A stretch of DNA of 64,000 bases from Aerococcus urinaeequi (lineage in GTDB: Bacteria > Bacillota > Bacilli > Lactobacillales > Aerococcaceae), in NCBI RefSeq assembly GCF_001543205.1, contig NZ_CP014162.1, positions 1-64,000 on the forward strand, in the 5' to 3' direction. Below, one piece after another: positions 59,095-64,000 of the stretch. The translations under genes were made by a program, and so were the position numbers. Under the pieces are notes generated by a model. The model did no database searches. It saw only the letters and a program-made list of their open reading frames with translations, and was not told the origin of the DNA. Each line of letters starts with the position of its first letter. Within the stretch, counting starts at the first letter, position 1.

Positions 59095-59730
59095 TTATAG
59101 TGTAACAACTTCATAACCAGCTGTTTCAATAGCTGCTTTAGCATTATCACCTTGGCCAGCATGAACTTGAATTGTAATTTCAATACCATCTTCATCATTC
59201 ACAAAGATATGCGATACACTTACACTCGCGTCAGCAAGGACTTTCGTAATATCTGAAAGGACTCCTACTCTATCTTCGACAACTTTTACGACGATACGGC
59301 TACCTTCATCACCTGGTGTATAACCAGATAAGTCAATTAAGGCTTTGAATATATCTTTATAAGTTACAATCCCTTGGACTTTTTTATTTTCATCAACAAT
59401 TGGTAACACGCGAAGGTTATTCGTACGCATATATTCCGCTGCCTCTTCTACCATCCACTCAGTAGTGGCAGTTGCTGCTTTCTTGTCCATGAATTTTTCA
59501 ACATCCGCTTGAGAAAGGATATAGTTTAATTCGTATACACTTAGACTTGTCGCATCTGAAGCAGATTTTGCATCAATAATGTCTTGTGTAATTAACCCAA
59601 CAAATTGACCATTCTTTGTAACTGGCAGATTATGAATCTGGTGACTTTCCATTTTGGCCACAGCTTCTGTTACAGAAGTCTCCGGTGAAACAGTGATCAC
59701 ATCTTTACTCATATATTGTTTAATTTTCAT
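59095..59730 (-). CDS. CBS-ACT domain protein (AcuB-like)
   Basis: 211-residue regulatory protein: two CBS motifs (residues 1-60 and about 78-132; MSKDVITVSPETSVTEAVA and VEEAAEYMRTNNLRVLPI) that bind an adenine nucleotide, then an ACT domain (about 140-211, VKVVEDRVGVLSDITKVLA) that may bind an amino acid. No enzyme domain. In streptococci an AcuB-type gene of this kind closes the livJHMGF operon; here it follows livJ directly by 84 bases with no terminator in between. A role in branched-chain amino acid sensing or transport control is inferred. Confidence 0.85.
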   Translation of the reverse strand: MKIKQYMSKDVITVSPETSVTEAVAKMESHQIHNLPVTKNGQFVGLITQDIIDAKSASDATSLSVYELNYILSQADVEKFMDKKAATATTEWMVEEAAEYMRTNNLRVLPIVDENKKVQGIVTYKDIFKALIDLSGYTPGDEGSRIVVKVVEDRVGVLSDITKVLADASVSVSHIFVNDEDGIEITIQVHAGQGDNAKAAIETAGYEVVTL

Positions 59731-59814
59731 GAAGAACCCTCCCTATTTATCAATATTTTTTAAGTGCTTACATATATTTTATCATTTACTTGAGTAAAGT
59801 ACAGATTTTTCACC

Positions 59815-61026
59815 TTATTCTGGTTCAATTACTGTAACATTTTCTGTTGGTTCGCCGTTAACTACTTCTTGAATATAAGCCGGTGCAGATACGTTATGTT
59901 CTTCATCGAAGGTAATATCATAAGCGATACCTTCAAATCCTTCCGTTGCGCCAATAGCATCTTTGATGGCAGTTGGGTCTGTAGAATCGGCTTCATCAAT
60001 CGCGTCCATCACCATATTTGCAGCGTCATATGCTACTGCAGAGAACATATCTGGTTGAGTGCCGAATTTTTTAACATAAGCATTATAGAAGTCTTGAACA
60101 TCTTGGTCAGCATCTTCTGTATATACGAAATGGGCTACGTAATAGACATTGGTCATATTTTCAGCACCTGCTAGTTCGACAATATTTTGGTTACCCAAAC
60201 CATTAGGACCAACAATCGCAATATCGATACCCATTTCTCTGGCTTGTTTAATAATTGGACCAGCTTCTTGGTAGTAACCTGCAATAAAGATTACATCAGG
60301 GTTTTGAGATTTAACATTTGTTAGGACTGAGCTGAAGTCTGTATCACCAGAAATATATGACTCGTCAATGATCACGTCACCGTCAAAGTTTTCAATGAAA
60401 ATATCTGTTAGGTTTTGACCATAATCAGTCGAGTTATCTTTCAGTACAGCGGCAGTTTCATAGTCATTTTGGTTGGCAAACTCAGCGATAGCAGCTCCTT
60501 GGAAAGAAATTTCAAAACTTGTCCGGTAGAAGTATTCCCAGACCTCACCCGTTTCTGAGTTAATAGTTGCATTATCTACTGTAGTCGTTGCGGATACAAA
60601 TGGCACTTGGGCATTTTCAGCCACTGGTTGGGTAGCAAAAGTTAAGGCCGCTGTAGCCGGTCCAAGGACGACTGAATTGCCTTGCTCAATTAAATAAGTC
60701 ATACCTGTAGCTGCTTCTTCTGGTGCACCTTGATTGTCGTATGACTGATAGCTCACATCTTTACCGTCGATCCCGCCCTCTTCATTCCTTTGTTCAACGG
60801 CCAATTGGACAGCATTATCTTGGACCACACCATATGCCGCAGTAGCACCGGTTAGTTCCCAAAGTCCGCCAATATTTACCGTATCTGAATTGCTGGTTGA
60901 CAACTCTGAAGAGGATGATGAATTTGAATTATTAGAAGTAGCAGTAGTTGCTTGTGAGCAACCAGCTACTATAATAGAAGCCGCAAAGATCGTCGTTAGC
61001 ATTTTAGTAAATTTCATGTTTTTCAT
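59815..61026 (-). CDS. livJ: Branched-chain amino acid ABC transporter substrate-binding protein
   Basis: Lipoprotein that captures leucine, isoleucine or valine for an ABC importer. 403 residues from ATG 61024-61026 after GGGAGAA; the frame extends 27 codons further but through the attenuator region. Signal peptide with lipobox IVAGC (Cys23) and a Ser/Asn-rich linker, then a periplasmic-binding type I domain (NIGGLWELTGATAAYGVVQDN, GPNGLGNQNIVELAG). Preceded by a leader peptide with five Leu codons, hairpins and a terminator. The permeases LivH/LivM and ATPases LivG/LivF are not next to it. Confidence 0.92.
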   Translation of the reverse strand: MKNMKFTKMLTTIFAASIIVAGCSQATTATSNNSNSSSSSELSTSNSDTVNIGGLWELTGATAAYGVVQDNAVQLAVEQRNEEGGIDGKDVSYQSYDNQGAPEEAATGMTYLIEQGNSVVLGPATAALTFATQPVAENAQVPFVSATTTVDNATINSETGEVWEYFYRTSFEISFQGAAIAEFANQNDYETAAVLKDNSTDYGQNLTDIFIENFDGDVIIDESYISGDTDFSSVLTNVKSQNPDVIFIAGYYQEAGPIIKQAREMGIDIAIVGPNGLGNQNIVELAGAENMTNVYYVAHFVYTEDADQDVQDFYNAYVKKFGTQPDMFSAVAYDAANMVMDAIDEADSTDPTAIKDAIGATEGFEGIAYDITFDEEHNVSAPAYIQEVVNGEPTENVTVIEPE

Positions 61027-61105
61027 AAAAGATTTCTCCCATCTATTTGTAAATATTGTCTCCAACCCAAACATCAACCAAAGAGCTACATCTAACAACT
61101 TAGCC

Positions 61106-61200
61106 AAATAAAAAACGCCGACTCATTCAAACGGGCCGGCGTCTAAGCTAAGAGCCCGTATTTCACGAGAAATAGGACTCTACAATATATGGTAGAATCC
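61106..61200 (-). promoter_or_regulatory. Transcription attenuator of livJ
   Basis: In transcript order after the leader peptide stop: GGATTCTAC/GTAGAGTCC (61192-61200 with 61175-61183, 9 bp), TATTTC/GAAATA (61159-61174), ACGGGC (61154-61159) that can pair with GCCCGT (61131-61136), and the terminator ACGCCG/CGGCGT (61137-61142 with 61115-61120) followed by TTTTTTATTT. The ACGGGC/GCCCGT pairing encloses and would compete with the terminator 5' strand. This is the architecture of ribosome-mediated attenuation. Confidence 0.78.
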
Positions 61201-61284
61201 TCAGTTAGCTAATAATAATAATAAATTTTGATGTGGGAAAGCAGAAACAAATTCCGCTTGCATATTTGAATGTACAGTCATCAT
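61201..61284 (-). CDS. Leader peptide with five consecutive leucine codons
   Basis: 27-residue open frame starting at ATG 61282-61284 (a second ATG follows at once), 8 bases after GAGAGGAAGG. Sequence: MMTVHSNMQAEFVSAFPHQN, then LLLLL (all TTA, 61210-61224), AN and stop TGA. A run of the rare-pool Leu codon just before the attenuator hairpins, in front of a branched-chain amino acid binding protein, fits a leucine-sensing leader: scarce charged tRNA-Leu(UAA) would stall the ribosome here. It is not likely to have another function. Confidence 0.8.
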   Translation of the reverse strand: MMTVHSNMQAEFVSAFPHQNLLLLLAN

Positions 61285-61316
61285 TGTTTCTACCTTCCTC
61301 TCTTTAAGTTAATTTA

Positions 61317-61344
61317 AATATAACAAATAAAACAGAATAATCAA
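61317..61344 (-). promoter_or_regulatory. Sigma-A promoter of the livJ leader
   Basis: On the minus strand TTGATT (61339-61344), 16-base spacer, TATATT (61317-61322); leader ATG 33 bases beyond the -10. Confidence 0.65.
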
Positions 61345-61389
61345 GTGTTTTTTAATTTAATTTTAATTATTTTCTAATTTTAAGAAAGT

Positions 61390-63537
61390 TTATTTAATTT
61401 CAAGCATGCTTAAGCCAATTCGACCTTTTTTCTCGTCTACTTCTGATACCCAAACTTCAACAATATCACCTACAGAAACGATATCACTTGGATTACTTAC
61501 GAATTTTGTAGACATTCTCGAAATATGGACTAAACCATCTTGTTTGACACCAACATCGACAAAGGCACCAAAATCCACAACATTACGCACTGTACCTTGT
61601 AATTTCATCCCTACTTTTAAATCTTTCAGTGAAAGAACATCAGATCTTAAAATTGGCGCAGCGACGTCTTCACGTGGGTCACGTCCTGGTGTCATTAGTG
61701 ATTTTTGAATATCCACTAAGGTCGCTTTACCAATACCATATGTTTCAGATAAGGCATCTAAATCGAAATTGGCAATTGTTTTTCTGGCTTCTTCACTTTG
61801 TAGTTCTTCTAATGAAATACCTAAGTCTTTCAGAATTGCCTTAACTTCCTTATAATTTTCAGGGTGTATACCTGTATTATCTAAAATGTTGTCGCCACCT
61901 GTAATACGGATGAAACCAACTGCTTGTTCATATGTTTTTGGTCCTAAACGCTTTACCTTACCTAATTGCTTGCGATCAGTAAACACACCATTTTCGTTTC
62001 GGTACTCAACGATATTTTTAGCAACTGTCATCGATAAGCCGGCAACATGGCTCAATAATGAAGCAGAAGCTGTATTTAAGTTGACTCCAACCCGGTTAAC
62101 CACAGTTTCAACAGTGAAATCTAAACTTTCAGCAAGTTCTTTTTGAGAGACATCATGTTGGTATTGCCCTACACCAATGGCTTTAGGTTCTATTTTTACC
62201 AATTCAGCTAATGGGTCTTGCAAGCGACGCGCGATAGACACGGCTGAACGCTCTTCAACGTTATACTCAGGAAATTCTTCGCGGGCAATTTCACTAGCGG
62301 AATAAACTGAAGCGCCAGCTTCATTAACAATGCTATAAACCAAGTCTAAGTCATTGTCTTGGATTTGTTCAGCAACAAACTGTTCAGACTCACGACTTGC
62401 TGTGCCGTTACCAATCGCAACCATTTCTACATGGTAAGTCTTGATTAACTCGATAAATTTTTTGCTGGCTTCAGCTTTTTTGTTGACCGGTGCATGCGGA
62501 TAAATTACGGTTTTAGCTAATACTTTCCCAGTTGCATCAACAACAGCTAACTTACAACCTGTTCTAAATGCTGGGTCTAATCCTAGGACCACACGGCCTT
62601 TCAATGGTGGTTGCATTAATAAGTTACCTAAGTTCGTTGAAAAAGTGTCAATTGCATGTGTTTCAGCTGTCTCAGTTAATTTAGAACGCAATTCTCTCTC
62701 AATAGAAGGTTTTAAGAAACGATCTAAGGAATCTTGAATAGCCGCTTGGATTTCGCGCGTTGACACTGGGTGGCCTTTGATAAAACGGTGTACCAAGTGT
62801 TCAATGATTGGAAATTCATCAGCTTCAATAGAAACATTTAAAATCTTCAACTTTTCAGCCCGATTAATCGCTAATACCTGATAAGGTTTCAGGTTTTGGA
62901 TATTTTGGCTAAAATCGTAATATATTTCGAAGATAGCTTTTTCATCTTCCGCATTTTTACGTTTTAGACTGGTTAATTTACCTTCTTTTAAAGTATATTT
63001 ACGTAACCATAGACGAATATCTGCATCTTCTGCAATCCATTCAGCCATAATTTCGTGTGCCCCATCCAAGGCCATTTTAGTGTCTTGAATTTCGTCATTT
63101 AAGAATTTTTCAGCTTCCGCTTGAACATTACCTGTAGCTGGAGATGAAAATAACCATTTGGCAAGGTCTTCTAAACCATTCTCTTTGGCAATAGTTGCCT
63201 TTGTACGACGTTTTTGTTTGTACGGCGCATAAAGGTCTTCAACCGTTTGTAAAACTGTCGCTTGTTTAATTTTTTTAGCTAGGTCATCTGTTAATTTTCC
63301 TTGTTCTTCAATATTTGCAAGAACCGATGCCTTTCTTTCCTCTAATTGTTTCGTATATTGGTAAGCATGTTCAATTTCTCTAATCTGAACCTCGTCTAAT
63401 GACTGCGTTACTTCCTTACGATAACGAGCGATAAAAGGTACTGTATTGCCCTCTTCTAGCAATCCCAATACATTTTCAATTTGCTTTTTATTAAATGGTA
63501 AGCTTTGATTAATAATTTGAATGTAAGATGACTCCAT
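61390..63537 (-). CDS. tex: Tex family RNA-binding transcriptional accessory protein
   Basis: 715-residue nucleic-acid-binding protein. Domains in order: N-terminal helical region (VPFIARYRKEVTQSLDEVQIREIEHAY), a YqgF/RNase H-like core (GLDPAFRTGCKLAVVDATG), helix-hairpin-helix motifs (NTASASLLSHVAGLS and FTDRKQLGKVKRLGPKTYEQ) and a C-terminal S1 domain (GMKLQGTVRNVVDFGAFVDVG). ATG 63535-63537 follows AAAGGTG. Tex affects transcription termination and ribosome-associated processes in other bacteria. Divergent from the P-type ATPase gene. Confidence 0.95.
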   Translation of the reverse strand: MESSYIQIINQSLPFNKKQIENVLGLLEEGNTVPFIARYRKEVTQSLDEVQIREIEHAYQYTKQLEERKASVLANIEEQGKLTDDLAKKIKQATVLQTVEDLYAPYKQKRRTKATIAKENGLEDLAKWLFSSPATGNVQAEAEKFLNDEIQDTKMALDGAHEIMAEWIAEDADIRLWLRKYTLKEGKLTSLKRKNAEDEKAIFEIYYDFSQNIQNLKPYQVLAINRAEKLKILNVSIEADEFPIIEHLVHRFIKGHPVSTREIQAAIQDSLDRFLKPSIERELRSKLTETAETHAIDTFSTNLGNLLMQPPLKGRVVLGLDPAFRTGCKLAVVDATGKVLAKTVIYPHAPVNKKAEASKKFIELIKTYHVEMVAIGNGTASRESEQFVAEQIQDNDLDLVYSIVNEAGASVYSASEIAREEFPEYNVEERSAVSIARRLQDPLAELVKIEPKAIGVGQYQHDVSQKELAESLDFTVETVVNRVGVNLNTASASLLSHVAGLSMTVAKNIVEYRNENGVFTDRKQLGKVKRLGPKTYEQAVGFIRITGGDNILDNTGIHPENYKEVKAILKDLGISLEELQSEEARKTIANFDLDALSETYGIGKATLVDIQKSLMTPGRDPREDVAAPILRSDVLSLKDLKVGMKLQGTVRNVVDFGAFVDVGVKQDGLVHISRMSTKFVSNPSDIVSVGDIVEVWVSEVDEKKGRIGLSMLEIK

Positions 63538-63644
63538 ATTCAACACCTTTCTTTTTTCACGAACAATTATTATACCCCAAAAATGGTGCTTTTGCCATTC
63601 AACAAATTTAGACAGTCTTTGCGCATTTTAATTTCAGTTAATTA

Positions 63645-63673
63645 TTGCAATTCTATCTTAAATAAAATATAAT
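63645..63673 (+). promoter_or_regulatory. Sigma-A promoter of the riboswitch and P-type ATPase
   Basis: TTGCAA (63645-63650) and a perfect TATAAT (63668-63673) with a 17-base spacer. Confidence 0.78.
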
Positions 63674-63692
63674 TATCTTAACTTAAACAGTT

Positions 63693-63828
63693 CCATGAGG
63701 GAGTAATCAGCGATTATTGTATCGTGGCGGCGCCAACATATACGGCAGATATCTGCTGGTGCCGTCTTAAAAGATGAGACTTATGGCTACTTCTCTACTT
63801 GGAGGAGTAGTCATAGGTCTTTTTTTTG
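63693..63828 (+). promoter_or_regulatory. Manganese (yybP-ykoY) riboswitch with terminator expression platform
   Basis: P1 is CCATGAG (63693-63699) with CTTATGG (63780-63786), 7 bp with one G-U. Next to the 5' strand is GGGAGTAATCAGCG, and GGCGCCAACATATACGGC with a GCAGATATCTGC hairpin and GGTGCC lies in the second arm, matching the GGGAGUA and GCCAAC signatures of the family. A terminator (AGACTTATGGCTACTTCTC / GAGGAGTAGTCATAGGTCT, then eight T) uses the P1 3' strand as its 5' arm, so ligand-stabilised P1 should prevent termination (an ON switch). Family members sense Mn2+ and precede P-type ATPases in lactococci. Confidence 0.78.
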
Positions 63829-63887
63829 AAAGACAACCTCTGGATCCTGCTTTAGGGATAATAATTTAAAGGATGGAGAGATGATTA

Positions 63888-64000
63888 ATGTCAGAAGAAA
63901 AGAACAATCAGTCTTTTTTCACTCAAGATGCTGATCAAGTCTTCACATCATTAAATTCTTCTACTGAAGGTTTATCTGATGCTGAAGCTGCCAGTCGCTT
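63888..64000 (+). CDS. P-type cation-transporting ATPase, N-terminus only
   Basis: 37 complete codons before the window ends: MSEEKNNQSFFTQDADQVFT and then SLNSSTEGLSDAEAASRL. The segment fits the cation-ATPase N-terminal domain (a Leu/Thr-Ser-x-x-x-Gly-Leu-Ser-x-x-Glu-Ala-Ala-x-Arg-Leu pattern). GGATGGAGAG lies before ATG 63888; the ATG at 63881 leads to an early stop. Control by the Mn-type riboswitch points to Mn2+ (or Ca2+/Mg2+) export, but no catalytic motif is in view. Confidence 0.72.
   Translation, partial: MSEEKNNQSFFTQDADQVFTSLNSSTEGLSDAEAASR

Overview
The window is a stretch of chromosome from a low-GC Gram-positive bacterium of the order Lactobacillales. Pointers are the MurT/GatD pair, an EpuA-type small membrane protein behind murA, the hrcA-grpE-dnaK-dnaJ operon with a CIRCE element and CtsR-like boxes, a heterodimeric LmrC/D-type ABC exporter, glgBCDA with a GlgD subunit, and stand-alone PTS IIA(Glc). 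An Aerococcus-like genus is my best guess from general gene content, but the genus is not proven by anything I can compute here. There is no phage, insertion sequence or CRISPR array; the content is core metabolism with a few decayed genes.

Layout. 1-5.7 kb (minus): partial S41 protease, yozE, ypmS, dfrA, thyA and an Uup-type ABC-F ATPase. 5.8-6.6 kb (plus): a small membrane protein and a frameshifted membrane-gene remnant, ending in a bidirectional terminator against ftsH. 6.6-12.7 kb (minus): ftsH, dcd, an M20 peptidase gene interrupted by an amber codon, and an SDR plus zinc-alcohol dehydrogenase pair behind a promoter of MerR architecture. 12.7-20.2 kb (minus): lepA, a decayed gene (plus strand), and the chaperone operon. 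20.3-31.3 kb (minus): M20D amidohydrolase, ribF-truB, murA-epuA, upp, glyA-tsaC-prmC-prfA-tdk. 31.4-34.2 kb (plus): murT-gatD and a SRAP gene. 34.2-39.1 kb (minus): ABC exporter pair, with one subunit frameshifted, and an AI-2E family permease. 39.2-40.9 kb (plus): lactonase and flavin reductase. 41-46.6 kb (minus): BMP-type nucleoside ABC importer and PTS IIA. Then uppP (plus), aspartokinase (minus) and the glycogen operon glgBCDA headed by an alkaline-phosphatase-superfamily gene (49.2-56.4 kb, minus). 56.5-64 kb: a structured RNA candidate, glyoxalase, DUF1801, a zinc-ribbon membrane protein, tRNA-Leu(GAG), an AcuB-like CBS/ACT protein, livJ, tex, and a manganese-type (yybP-ykoY) riboswitch in front of a P-type ATPase cut by the window end.

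The regulatory DNA is the most interesting part. livJ is preceded by a 27-residue leader peptide with five consecutive TTA (Leu) codons, stacked hairpins and an intrinsic terminator, which looks like leucine-responsive ribosome-mediated attenuation; the permease and ATPase genes usually found between livJ and acuB are absent here. The glycogen operon is preceded by a well-formed extended -10 promoter, about 160 nt of highly foldable RNA and a strong terminator, followed by a second promoter with a near-consensus cre site; this may be an independent sRNA or a riboswitch-like leader. The chaperone operon carries CIRCE plus two CtsR-like boxes, one over the -35. The SDR/ADH operon has a dyad inside a 19-bp spacer, typical of MerR-family control. 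Several PurR-like CGAAC boxes lie around the nucleoside importer promoter.
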